Source: CAZIMM01 sp964540415 (GTDB taxonomy: Bacteria; Bacillota; Clostridia; Oscillospirales; Acutalibacteraceae). From it: DNA of 17,144 nucleotides. The notes beneath the pieces are model-generated. The model was not told where the DNA came from. It searched no databases and saw only the letters and a list, made by a program, of their open reading frames with translations. Shown here piece after piece: positions 1 to 7,395 of the stretch. Both the position numbers and the translations under genes were made by a program. The first letter of the stretch is position 1, and each line of letters opens with the position of its first letter. The DNA lies in assembly GCA_964540415.1 (NCBI GenBank), contig CAZIMM010000045.1, positions 1 to 17,144 of the forward strand, in the 5' to 3' direction.

Positions 1-450
1 GAAATATGCAGTGGCAAGCATTTTGTCCTCGATGAAAGCTCGATTTGTGGACATTAGTCCCCAAAGATTTGCCCAACCCTCGCAGTAAAGCCAATAATAT
101 GACACGTTTTTCTCCTGACGGTAGTTCTTGAAGACGGGAAAATCACACCAGATTGCCGACGGCAGTCCGATTACGAGAAAATACAGCGGCCCCAGCAGCA
201 AAGATTGCCAAGTGTGGCCGTATTCATGGATTTGCGTGTCGTGCTTCCAACCGTCCGGACGATCCGGATTCATAAAAATAAAAATGCCCATTGAAACTCC
301 GCCGTAATTTCCCGGAGCATATGTAATTATCGAATAACCGAAGCGTTCATGTGCACATTTTTTGTGCTTTATCAGAAAGCCGATAAAACCGACAAAGTTC
401 TGGATAAATCCCCATGTGAACTGAACAAAATAAAAAAGTACTGCTTTCAT
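1..450 (-). CDS. HEYGH-motif membrane protein, putative zinc metalloprotease (partial, runs off left edge)
   Basis: The minus-strand frame is open from an ATG at 450 to the window edge, giving 150 residues of N-terminal sequence. A purine-rich stretch (AAAGGAAA) lies upstream of the ATG. Residues 75-79 read HEYGH, an HExxH zinc-protease-type motif. It is followed directly by a hydrophobic stretch (SLLLGPLYFLVIGLPS, about 83-98) and later by YCEGWANLWG (about 122-131), which resembles the EKWAN segment seen after HEYGH in many Bacteroidetes and Clostridia proteins of unknown function. The first 27 residues look like a membrane segment. I infer a membrane-associated metallopeptidase-like protein; substrate and activity are unknown. 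It is probably the last gene seen of the minus-strand cluster, 34 bp after the BNR protein gene. Confidence 0.65.
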   Translation of the reverse strand, partial: MKAVLFYFVQFTWGFIQNFVGFIGFLIKHKKCAHERFGYSIITYAPGNYGGVSMGIFIFMNPDRPDGWKHDTQIHEYGHTWQSLLLGPLYFLVIGLPSAIWCDFPVFKNYRQEKNVSYYWLYCEGWANLWGLMSTNRAFIEDKMLATAYF

Positions 451-484
451 TGTTTGCACATTTCCTTTCCGTATAGTTATGCCG

Positions 485-1069
485 TCAGGCAGACAAAGCC
501 TTGCTGTTCGTCAGCGACCAGTGTGTGTATTTCAGGCGTGTCGGCTTTTCCGTCGCAAAGCGGTGATTGTAGACTGTTATCACGGAGCCGTCAGGCTGCT
601 GAACACTTGTTATGCGTGTCACCTCTTTGCCTGCAACCGCGTCAATCAGCTTTTCTTGCGACCAGGTTTTACCGGCATCCGTGCTGAGCCTCATGCGCAC
701 TCCGCCGCAGGGCGGACAATAGGCACAAAGCAAATTGCCGTTTGCAAGCATTGTGATGTGAGGTGAGGATCCGAATGAATCCGCAGACTTGAGTGTTGCC
801 GCGTCGGATACACCGGAGCAAAGCACGATTTCTTTTCCGTTTGGCAGCAGGGCAATATCGGGTTCGGCGCGCAATTCGCCGGTGAACTCCATATTGGGTT
901 TGAGCATTCCGCATTCAATCACACCGACATGGCTCACCGCGGTCTTCTCAAAGAAAACGGGGAGCATACGTATTACGAGCGCAAGAATTGTCGGCAGTGA
1001 CTTAAGCGGACTGCGCAACAAATTGAAAAGCTCGGATAAAGCTCTACGCTGTCTTTTGGTGAGATTCAC
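485..1069 (-). CDS. Membrane-anchored BNR/Asp-box (sialidase-fold) protein, short
   Basis: This is a 194-residue protein with a GTG start at 1069. A stop codon lies in frame just upstream (the AGC codon before GAG is preceded by TGA), so no longer form is possible, and GAGG precedes the start. Residues 24-40 form a hydrophobic, probably membrane-anchoring, segment. Residues 128-136 (LSTDAGKTW) are an Asp-box, the S-x-D-x-G-x-T-W motif of sialidase-type propellers. Three blade-like stretches repeat a 'P-I-LPNG-LLCAY' pattern: about 70-84, 103-117 and 153-167. A catalytic sialidase is normally well over 300 residues with several Asp-boxes and an Arg triad, so this is either a partial propeller used for binding or a decayed sialidase. 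It lies 24 bp after the DarA-like gene. Confidence 0.6.
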   Translation of the reverse strand: MNLTKRQRRALSELFNLLRSPLKSLPTILALVIRMLPVFFEKTAVSHVGVIECGMLKPNMEFTGELRAEPDIALLPNGKEIVLCSGVSDAATLKSADSFGSSPHITMLANGNLLCAYCPPCGGVRMRLSTDAGKTWSQEKLIDAVAGKEVTRITSVQQPDGSVITVYNHRFATEKPTRLKYTHWSLTNSKALSA

Positions 1070-1093
1070 TTTTCCCGCCTCGCTTCAGAAAAA

Positions 1094-1420
1094 TCAATAT
1101 TTGTCCATGGAGTTGACATCCAGCACGAACACCGTTGCACCGCCGACGGTCACCTCATCCGGCAGGCCGTTGTCGCGCAGACCCATGCCGAGGGTTGAGG
1201 TTGTGGGGTGGATGCTTTTCCTTGTTTGCGCATATTTTCTGATAATGCTTCTCACGCGGTCAACATCACTGTCCTGAGCGCCGATTAACAGTGTGGTGTT
1301 GCCGACCATCAGAAAGCCGCCTGTTGTGGACAGCTTTGTCACCATGAAATTCTCCTTCGTAAGCGCGGAGGAGACCACAGTGCTGTCGTCATTGTTGACG
1401 ATTGCAAGTATGAGCTTCAT
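1094..1420 (-). CDS. darA: Cyclic-di-AMP receptor, DarA/PstA family (PII-like)
   Basis: This is a 108-residue PII-like protein. It starts MKLILAIVNNDDS and carries the family hallmark TKLSTTGGFLMVGNTTLLIG at residues 28-47. It ends with VGGATVFVLDV (92-102), the conserved last strand. Length matches the family (about 109). In Bacillus and Staphylococcus these trimers bind c-di-AMP; the downstream target is not known. I chose the ATG at 1420 over a TTG at 1429 because GAGAGAGG lies 11 nt upstream of the ATG and only 2-3 nt upstream of the TTG. The loop before the last strands is shorter than in Bacillus DarA and lacks the GNADSYVPYP stretch. It sits between the DUF1854 and BNR genes on the same strand. 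Confidence 0.85.
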   Translation of the reverse strand: MKLILAIVNNDDSTVVSSALTKENFMVTKLSTTGGFLMVGNTTLLIGAQDSDVDRVRSIIRKYAQTRKSIHPTTSTLGMGLRDNGLPDEVTVGGATVFVLDVNSMDKY

Positions 1421-1461
1421 TTGCTGCAAAACCCTCTCTCAATAATAATCTTCGGAACACG

Positions 1462-1950
1462 TTAAACCTCGGGCAAAATCAGCTTTATGCTGCGTTTGTC
1501 GAGTTTATTTAAATCCGGTATTTCATAACGGTTGTCGTTCCCGTCCTTAATGAGTATTCTCCCGTCATAAAGCGTTTTGATGGATTGATAGCTGTTGCGG
1601 ATTTCAAAGGTGTAAACGCCTTTGTCCGTGTCAACTGTCCACATCCAGATTTTAAACTTCTCGGTTCGCTTTATCAGACGTGTGATTTTCGGAATAAGAT
1701 AATACTCGTTGAGACTGCTCATGAGCGCATCGCGTGATTCCGGCTGAAGGCGATTAACGTCACGGATAATGAACTGTTCCTCTCCATCATTATCCAACAA
1801 AGATATGTATTTTGTCAAGCCGCTGACGGGAAAAAGTCTTCGAGGCTCAAGTTCTGTGAACTTTTCTCCGTTGTAAAGCTCGGCATCAATGAAAATGCCG
1901 TCGTTGACAGTGAGCCTGATATTGTTCTCATCGACGAAATTCCTTGACAT
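1462..1950 (-). CDS. DUF1854 domain protein
   Basis: This 162-residue protein matches the DUF1854 pattern along most of its length: a LFPVSGLTKYISLLDNDGEE segment, then IIRDVNRLQPESRDAL, YLIPKITRLIK, a VDTDKGVYTFEIRN strand and a C-terminal RYEIPDLNKLDKRSIKLI. The start at 1950 follows GAGGTG/AAGGA. It begins 14 bp after the ABC transporter stop, so the two genes are very likely co-transcribed. DUF1854 proteins are commonly found beside large ABC exporters (in some bacteria near cyanophycin genes), but their molecular role is unknown. The pairing here suggests an accessory or regulatory subunit of that exporter; this is inference from position. Confidence 0.85.
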   Translation of the reverse strand: MSRNFVDENNIRLTVNDGIFIDAELYNGEKFTELEPRRLFPVSGLTKYISLLDNDGEEQFIIRDVNRLQPESRDALMSSLNEYYLIPKITRLIKRTEKFKIWMWTVDTDKGVYTFEIRNSYQSIKTLYDGRILIKDGNDNRYEIPDLNKLDKRSIKLILPEV

Positions 1951-1964
1951 ATTCCTTCACCTCT

Positions 1965-4223
1965 TTATTCAAAGTTCTCCGCTTCTTTGTCTGCGGCAAC
2001 CCGTTCGGACATGGACTGAATTTGAATAAGCTTGTAGTATTTGCCCTTGAGCGCCATAAGCTCCTCGTGCGAGCCGTTCTCAATTATTTGTCCGCCGTCA
2101 ACAACAAGAATCCTGTTTGCCTTGCGCAATGTGGAAAGGCGGTGCGCAATCATCAATGTGGTTCTGCCTCTGATGATGCGGTCAATAGCATCTTGAATAA
2201 GCTTCTCCGTTTCGGAGTCAACAGCGGAGGTGGCCTCGTCAAAAATCATTATACTCGGGTTTTTCAGCACTGCACGGGCAATCGAAAGCCGCTGCTTTTC
2301 CCCTCCCGAAAGGCCAATGCCTCTTTCACCGAGCAGGGTGTCATATGCATCCGGCAGACGTGAAATAAAGCCGTGTGCGTTTGCGATATCCGCCGCTTTG
2401 ATAATCTGCTCTGTCTTCGCGCCGGGCATTGAATAGGCAATGTTGTTGAAAATTGTGTCGCGGAACATCAGCGGTTCCTGCTGAACATAACCTATCTTCG
2501 AGCGGAAGAAGTCCATGTCGATGTCTTTGAGGTTTACATTGTCAATGAGTATTTCGCCTTCGTAATCATCGTAGAACCGCATTATCAGATTGATGAGTGT
2601 GGACTTGCCGGAACCGGTTGTTCCGACAATGCCGACGATATCGCCCGGCTCAATGACAAGGTTTATGTCCGTGAGCACTTTTTTGGAGCGGTCAAATGAA
2701 AAGTTGACGTTGCGGAACTCAATCTTGCCGTCAATGAATTTCATCTCGTTGCCCTTGCCGAAGTTGTTTTCAGGCTCGGCGTTTATGATGTCGAGAATTT
2801 TTTCGACTGATGCCAGGGCGTTCTGATAGGAGTCATTCAGTCCGGCAAAAAAGTTGACAGGTGCATAGAACATGCTTGTGTATGAAATAAAGGAGACCAA
2901 AAGGCCGAGGGACAGCTTGTCGGGTGTGCTGATGACGAAGTTGCCGCCGACGAACCAGATTATCAGCGAACCGCAGGTGACAAGAAAGGTTATTATGTTC
3001 GGGAACGCAGTCGCGGTTTTTGCGGCGCTCTTATCCTCATTCATCCAATCGTCAACATAGCGGGAAAACTTATTTATTGCGCGCTCCTCGCTTGTGAATG
3101 ATTTGATGATGCGAATGCTGGGGATTGTGTCCGCCAGAATTGTTGAAATTGAGCTTGAACGCCTCCATAGGCGGCGGTACATCGGGGCGATTTTTTTGCC
3201 GAAGAAGCGGCTGAACAATATGACCAGCGGTACGGGAATCAGCGAAAGCAGTGTCAGCTTCCAATTCATCACCATCATTATCACGACTATGCCGATCAGC
3301 AAAAAGAACTGAACCACAGCCTCCTGTGTTATGCGCAGCATAAAGTTCTGGAGCTGAGCGGTGTCGCTGTTGATGCGGTTGATTATCGAGCCGGTAGATG
3401 TCTTGTCGTAAAACTTCATGGGGAGAAACTGTGCCTTGGCGTAGATGTCCTTTTTCAAATCGACAATAATTTTGTCTCCGGTTACGCGCAGATAATAGGA
3501 ACGAAGCGCACCCACGGAATACTGCACGACATAAACCCCGAGCAGCGCACCGATGACAATGAGGAGCATACGCTTGTCGCCTTGGGGAATAATAGTGTCG
3601 ACCATCATTTTGGTAACGTAGGGCGGAACAAGTGCCATCGACGTTGTAATGAGTGAAAGCACAATGCAGACAATCAGCATTTTCAAATGCGGCTTGATGT
3701 AGCCGAACAGAACGCCGAAAATCTTCCGCTTTCCGTCGCAGTTGATGCAGTCGGCATCGGGGCTGGGCAGCTTCCTTCCGCATTTTTTGCAAAAGCTGCG
3801 CAGGTTTTTGAACGCAAGACGGACAACCTCCAGCTCCTGCTCAACCGGTGCTCCGTCTTTGACCTTTGTGATGAAATTCGCCGCCGCGTCGCCGATTTCC
3901 GCTGCGGAATATGTGAACCTCAACAGGATGTGCTTTTCGCCGCTTTTCGTTTGAATTTTCAAAACGGCATTGCCATACATTCTCTTGACCTTGATCGTTT
4001 CCAACGAATCAAAATCGAATGTGACAACACCGTTCTTGCTTTTTGGATTAACAGCGATGATGCTTTTTTCTTTTATGAATACAGCGCCGTCGCCATATGT
4101 ACCGTCAGTGTTAAGGTCCCCGACAACCGCAAACAGCGGAGGGCTGTCGTCCAGAAAAGGTTTGGCAAGCTGTTCGATGCTCTCCGGCACCGTTTTGTTC
4201 ACAAGCAATGTTTCCCGGCTCAC
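1965..4223 (-). CDS. ABC exporter (fused membrane and ATPase domains) with N-terminal PH-like and zinc-ribbon segment
   Basis: This is a 752-residue half-exporter of the MsbA/LmrA type, about 150-170 residues longer than usual. Residues about 40-125 look like a PH/GRAM-type beta domain. Cys145, Cys148, Cys159 and Cys162 form a zinc ribbon (FCKKCGRKL...CINC). Six membrane helices follow (about 180-470), then the ATPase: Walker A GTTGSGKST at 534-542, signature LSGGE at 638-642, Walker B IMIFDE at 658-663 with the catalytic Glu, and the switch His at 694. It probably works as a dimer pumping a lipid or drug-like substrate out of the cell; the substrate is unknown. GTG at 4223 was preferred because CGAGGTGG lies 6 nt upstream; a GTG at 4232 would sit inside that site. 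It heads the minus-strand cluster. Confidence 0.88.
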   Translation of the reverse strand: MSRETLLVNKTVPESIEQLAKPFLDDSPPLFAVVGDLNTDGTYGDGAVFIKEKSIIAVNPKSKNGVVTFDFDSLETIKVKRMYGNAVLKIQTKSGEKHILLRFTYSAAEIGDAAANFITKVKDGAPVEQELEVVRLAFKNLRSFCKKCGRKLPSPDADCINCDGKRKIFGVLFGYIKPHLKMLIVCIVLSLITTSMALVPPYVTKMMVDTIIPQGDKRMLLIVIGALLGVYVVQYSVGALRSYYLRVTGDKIIVDLKKDIYAKAQFLPMKFYDKTSTGSIINRINSDTAQLQNFMLRITQEAVVQFFLLIGIVVIMMVMNWKLTLLSLIPVPLVILFSRFFGKKIAPMYRRLWRRSSSISTILADTIPSIRIIKSFTSEERAINKFSRYVDDWMNEDKSAAKTATAFPNIITFLVTCGSLIIWFVGGNFVISTPDKLSLGLLVSFISYTSMFYAPVNFFAGLNDSYQNALASVEKILDIINAEPENNFGKGNEMKFIDGKIEFRNVNFSFDRSKKVLTDINLVIEPGDIVGIVGTTGSGKSTLINLIMRFYDDYEGEILIDNVNLKDIDMDFFRSKIGYVQQEPLMFRDTIFNNIAYSMPGAKTEQIIKAADIANAHGFISRLPDAYDTLLGERGIGLSGGEKQRLSIARAVLKNPSIMIFDEATSAVDSETEKLIQDAIDRIIRGRTTLMIAHRLSTLRKANRILVVDGGQIIENGSHEELMALKGKYYKLIQIQSMSERVAADKEAENFE

Positions 4224-4268
4224 AATAACCACCTCGAAGCATCAGTTTGTGTCGCTTATGTTGCGAGA

Positions 4269-4298
4269 ATTATATACTCTTTATTGCATCAAAGTCAA
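4269..4298 (-). promoter_or_regulatory. Sigma-70-type promoter of the ABC exporter cluster
   Basis: On the minus strand TTGACT (4298-4293) is separated by 18 bp from a perfect TATAAT (4274-4269). Transcription would start near 4262, leaving a leader of about 39 nt before the GTG at 4223. It is back-to-back with the promoter of the amidohydrolase. Confidence 0.75.
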
Positions 4299-4390
4299 CC
4301 CCTTTTTGGGTATTTGTGTATTTTTTAATTTTTCAGTGCGGTTGTTACCCGAAATAATGAGAACAATTTGTATTTTAGTTGTTACGGGTG

Positions 4391-4417
4391 TTGACAAATG
4401 CCGAAAAGAGTTATAAA
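4391..4417 (+). promoter_or_regulatory. Probable promoter of the amidohydrolase gene
   Basis: A perfect TTGACA (4391-4396) is followed by TATAAA (4412-4417) with a short 15-bp spacer, or by TAAATT (4414-4419) with 17 bp. Transcription would begin near 4425. This rules out the upstream ATG at 4398 as the translation start. Confidence 0.55.
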
Positions 4418-4448
4418 TTATCAACAAAGAACCGAGAGGATGAACCGC

Positions 4449-5243
4449 ATGATCATTGATTTTCACTCACACGCATTTCCCGAAAGAATCGCGCAAAAGG
4501 CACTCGCCGAGCTGTCTCACCGTTCCGGCGGAATGATACCGTTCAGCAACGGCACGGTTGAATCACTTGTGAGCTATGCCAAAAAAAGCGGCGTGGATTA
4601 CTGCGTTGTGCTCAACATTGCAACCAACGCGAATCAGCAGAAAAACGTCAATGATTTTGCGATTTCTCAACTGTCAATGGAAGGGGTCATTCCTTTCGGC
4701 AGTGTTTTCCCCGACGCGCCGGACGCTCTTGACGAGCTGGAACGCATTGCCGATGCGGGTATAAAGGGCATAAAGCTCCATCCCGACTATCAAAACTTTT
4801 TTGTTGATGATAAAAAGTACTTCCCGCTTTACAGAAAATCCGCCGAACTCGGACTGATAACGCTGTTTCATTCGGGAATAGATATCGGGTATCCCAAACC
4901 CGTGCATTGCTCGCCCGAACGTATGGCGAAAATCATTGATGTTTTTGAAGGAAAGCCCGTTGTCGCGGCGCATTTCGGCGCCTGCCAGCAATGGGAGGAG
5001 GTGCTCGTGCATCTTTGCGGAAAGGACGTTTATTTTGATACGGCCGTCTCGTTCGGAAGGCTCTCCCCGAAGACTGCGCACGAGCTGATTGACGCTCACT
5101 CAATTGACAAAATCCTGTTCGGGAGCGATATGCCGTGGAGCGGTACCGACAACGAAATACGCTTCATTCATTCCCTTGATTTGCCGGCGGAGTCGGAGGA
5201 AAAGATTTTTTCCGGCAATGCAAGAAAGCTTATGAAAATATAA
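4449..5243 (+). CDS. Amidohydrolase family protein (TIM-barrel metal-dependent hydrolase, PF04909-like)
   Basis: This is a 264-residue protein. It begins MIIDFHSHAFPE, with the HxH metal pair at His6 and His8. Other likely metal or catalytic residues are His111 (IKLHPDYQ), His141 (TLFHSGID), His175 (VAAHFG) and Asp227 (LFGSDMPW), the order expected for amidohydrolase-2 enzymes. These catalyse hydrolysis or decarboxylation of small substrates; the actual substrate cannot be told from sequence. Start: GAGAGG at 4434-4439 is 9 nt before the ATG at 4449. An ATG at 4440 directly abuts this site, and one at 4398 lies upstream of the expected transcript. It is a single gene, divergent from the ABC exporter and convergent with the antiporter. 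Confidence 0.85.
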   Translation: MIIDFHSHAFPERIAQKALAELSHRSGGMIPFSNGTVESLVSYAKKSGVDYCVVLNIATNANQQKNVNDFAISQLSMEGVIPFGSVFPDAPDALDELERIADAGIKGIKLHPDYQNFFVDDKKYFPLYRKSAELGLITLFHSGIDIGYPKPVHCSPERMAKIIDVFEGKPVVAAHFGACQQWEEVLVHLCGKDVYFDTAVSFGRLSPKTAHELIDAHSIDKILFGSDMPWSGTDNEIRFIHSLDLPAESEEKIFSGNARKLMKI

Positions 5244-5253
5244 AGACAAAAAT

Positions 5254-5296
5254 ACCGGCGGACAGCATTTCTTCAAACATACTGTCCGCCGGTTTT
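5254..5296. terminator. Bidirectional intrinsic terminator between the amidohydrolase and antiporter genes
   Basis: A 12-bp perfect GC-rich stem (ACCGGCGGACAG at 5254-5265 with its complement at 5282-5293) has a 16-nt loop. On the plus strand it runs into TTTT. On the minus strand it is followed by ATTTTTGTCTTT. It lies between two convergent genes and can serve both. Confidence 0.85.
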
Positions 5297-5310
5297 AATT
5301 GTTCGGGATT

Positions 5311-5339
5311 AAACTCTGTGCTCAAAATGCGCAGAGTTT
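5311..5339 (-). terminator. Second, weaker hairpin at the end of the antiporter gene
   Basis: AAACTCTG (5311-5318) pairs with CAGAGTTT (5332-5339) across a 13-nt loop, touching the antiporter stop codon. On the plus strand it is followed by a TTTTATTTTT run, on the minus strand by only short Ts. It may act together with the stronger hairpin at 5254-5296. Confidence 0.45.
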
Positions 5340-7186
5340 TATTTTTGCTTTGCCTTGCTCTTGCCCGTAACAGCCTTAATTACAAAAACAGTTGCAAGCA
5401 TGAGAACGATGCCGATGGGCAGAGCGATGAACGCGCTCTTGACAAACGCGGCGATAATGAATGAAACAAAAGAAACCGCCGCAACCGTCATGGCATAGGG
5501 AAGCTGAGTTGAAACATGGTTGATATGGTCGCACTGCGCACCGGAGGACGCCATGATTGTGGTGTCCGAAATAGGGGAGCAATGGTCGCCGCACACAGCA
5601 CCGGCGAGGCATGCGGCAATGGCGATGATAGTGATGTCGCCTGTAATGCTTGCCTTGTCAAAAATATCCAGAGCAATCGGAATGAGAATGCCGAATGTGC
5701 CCCAGGAGGTGCCTGTGGAAAACGCAAGGCCGAGGGAAACTGCAAACATGATTGCCGGAAGCAGTGAGAACGACATGCTCGAGCCTGCAATGAGGTTCGC
5801 AACAAAATCACCTGCGCCGAGATAGCTCTTGCAGAAGCCTCCGAGCGTCCATGCAAAAATGAGAATGATTATGGAAGGAACCATTGCCTTGAAGCCTTCC
5901 GGGATTGCGGAAAAGAACGTCTTGACTTTTATAACTTTTCTGGGAATATAAAGCAGGAACGTGAACAGCAGCGCAACAAACGAGCCGAGAACAAGGCCGA
6001 CAGAGGCATCACAGTTTGAAAACGCATTGATGAAGCTTTCGCCGTCAAAGAAACCGCCGGTGTAAATCATTCCGATGATGCAGCAGATAATCAGAACAAC
6101 AACAGGCAGAACAAGGTCAATAACCTTGCCCTTGTTGTTGGTTTTGTCCTCACTCACCGGAGCTATTGTGCCGGAAGTGAACAGGTCGCCCTTATCAATC
6201 GCATTTTTTTCATGCAGCTTCATGGGGCCGAAGTCAAATTTCATCAGGGTGATTGCGATAACCATGACTATTGTGAGCAGTGCGTAAAAGTTATAAGGTA
6301 TTGTCTTCACAAACAGTGTGAGCCCTTCTCCCTCCGCGGCATAGGAGGAAACCGCAGCCGCCCAGCTGGATATCGGAGCAATAATGCACACCGGAGCCGC
6401 CGTGGCGTCGATTATGTAAGCGAGCTTTGCACGTGAAACCTTGAATTTGTCGGTTACGGGACGCATAACCGAGCCGACTGTCAAACAGTTGAAATAGTCA
6501 TCTATGAAAATTACAACTCCGAGAACAAAAGTCGAAAGAATGGCGCCTGTTCTGGATTTGATTTTTTTTGCAGCCCAGTTGCCGTAAGCCGCCGAGCCTC
6601 CCGCCTCAGTGACAAGGCAGACGATAATCCCGAGAATGACAAGGAAAATGAGAATACCCATGTTCCAGCTGTCCCCGGTGTACTCGGTCATAACGGAGAA
6701 AATCGATTCAAGCGTCTTGATGGGATGAAAGTTTGAATAAAACAGTGCACCCGTGACGATTCCGATGAACAGCGAAAGATAAACCTCTTTGGTTATGAGT
6801 GCGAGCGCTATTGCAATCAACGGAGGTACAAGCGCCCAGAAGGTGGCGAACATCGGGACTTCCTCATCGCGAACAACAGCGGAAGCCTCGTCAACAACTG
6901 CCTGCGCGGCGGCGGCAACATCGTCCCCGGAGTCGGCAACAGCCGCGCTGACAGCGGCGGCGTTGATTTCTGCCGCGCCCTCAAGCAGCGAAGGCGCATA
7001 GGCAACGGTTGAATCCTCCGAAATTGACTCGGACAATTCAATGATCTGCTGTGCCTGCTCATAGCTGAATCCCTCAGCATCCTCTGCGGCAGAGGCCGAT
7101 GAGGAAAACGCAAAACCGCACGCGAGCACGGTGACGGCGACAATAAGTGCCGCAAATTTTCTTCCGAATGAGACTCTTTTCAACAT
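5339..7186 (-). CDS. NhaC-family Na+/H+ antiporter with secreted Ala-rich N-terminal extension
   Basis: This is a 615-residue protein of the NhaC-like antiporter family (PF03553). Conserved membrane motifs include FIDDYFNCLTVGSVMRP (227-243) and, near the C-terminus, CGDHCSPISDTTIMASSGAQ. About a dozen hydrophobic segments start at about residue 113. It would exchange Na+ for H+ or move an organic ion pair across the cell membrane. The first about 33 residues look like a cleavable signal peptide (basic MLKRVSFGRK, hydrophobic core, ASA before residue 34). An Ala-rich acidic segment of about 75 residues follows before the first transport helix; this is not usual in NhaC. ATG at 7186 was chosen because GGGGA lies 7 nt upstream; a GTG two codons earlier overlaps that site. 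It appears monocistronic. Confidence 0.85.
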   Translation of the reverse strand: MLKRVSFGRKFAALIVAVTVLACGFAFSSSASAAEDAEGFSYEQAQQIIELSESISEDSTVAYAPSLLEGAAEINAAAVSAAVADSGDDVAAAAQAVVDEASAVVRDEEVPMFATFWALVPPLIAIALALITKEVYLSLFIGIVTGALFYSNFHPIKTLESIFSVMTEYTGDSWNMGILIFLVILGIIVCLVTEAGGSAAYGNWAAKKIKSRTGAILSTFVLGVVIFIDDYFNCLTVGSVMRPVTDKFKVSRAKLAYIIDATAAPVCIIAPISSWAAAVSSYAAEGEGLTLFVKTIPYNFYALLTIVMVIAITLMKFDFGPMKLHEKNAIDKGDLFTSGTIAPVSEDKTNNKGKVIDLVLPVVVLIICCIIGMIYTGGFFDGESFINAFSNCDASVGLVLGSFVALLFTFLLYIPRKVIKVKTFFSAIPEGFKAMVPSIIILIFAWTLGGFCKSYLGAGDFVANLIAGSSMSFSLLPAIMFAVSLGLAFSTGTSWGTFGILIPIALDIFDKASITGDITIIAIAACLAGAVCGDHCSPISDTTIMASSGAQCDHINHVSTQLPYAMTVAAVSFVSFIIAAFVKSAFIALPIGIVLMLATVFVIKAVTGKSKAKQK

Positions 7187-7240
7187 GAACACATCCCCAA
7201 CAATACTTTTCTTATAAATATAATAATTTATAACACCAGT

Positions 7241-7269
7241 ATAATATCAGCAGGGCGGCGTAATGTCAA
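7241..7269 (-). promoter_or_regulatory. Promoter of the antiporter gene
   Basis: On the minus strand a perfect TTGACA (7269-7264) and TATTAT (7246-7241) are separated by 17 bp. Transcription would begin near 7234, giving a leader of about 48 nt. It is divergent from the promoter at 7340-7368. Confidence 0.75.
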
Positions 7270-7339
7270 GGGAAAACGGAAGTTTGAAAGCAGTTTTTTG
7301 CCCAACCTTTCTAAAAACTGAATATAAACGGATAGTTTA

Positions 7340-7368
7340 TTTACAGAACGGCAATTATGTTGTATACT
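7340..7368 (+). promoter_or_regulatory. Promoter of the HTH-desulfoferrodoxin gene
   Basis: TTTACA (7340-7345) and TATACT (7363-7368) are separated by 17 bp. Transcription would begin near 7375, about 20 nt before the ATG at 7396. Confidence 0.7.
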
Positions 7369-7395
7369 AATTTTAACTCCTGAAGAAAGGATTGA

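Noticed and set aside
3070..3792. Long minus-strand frame inside the ABC exporter gene
   Set aside because: It overlaps the conserved membrane domain of the exporter in another frame, and its residues (rich in His, Arg and Gln) resemble no protein.
3687..4416. Plus-strand frames opposite the exporter N-terminus
   Set aside because: They are shadow frames of the GC-richer exporter gene, without ribosome binding sites or family resemblance.
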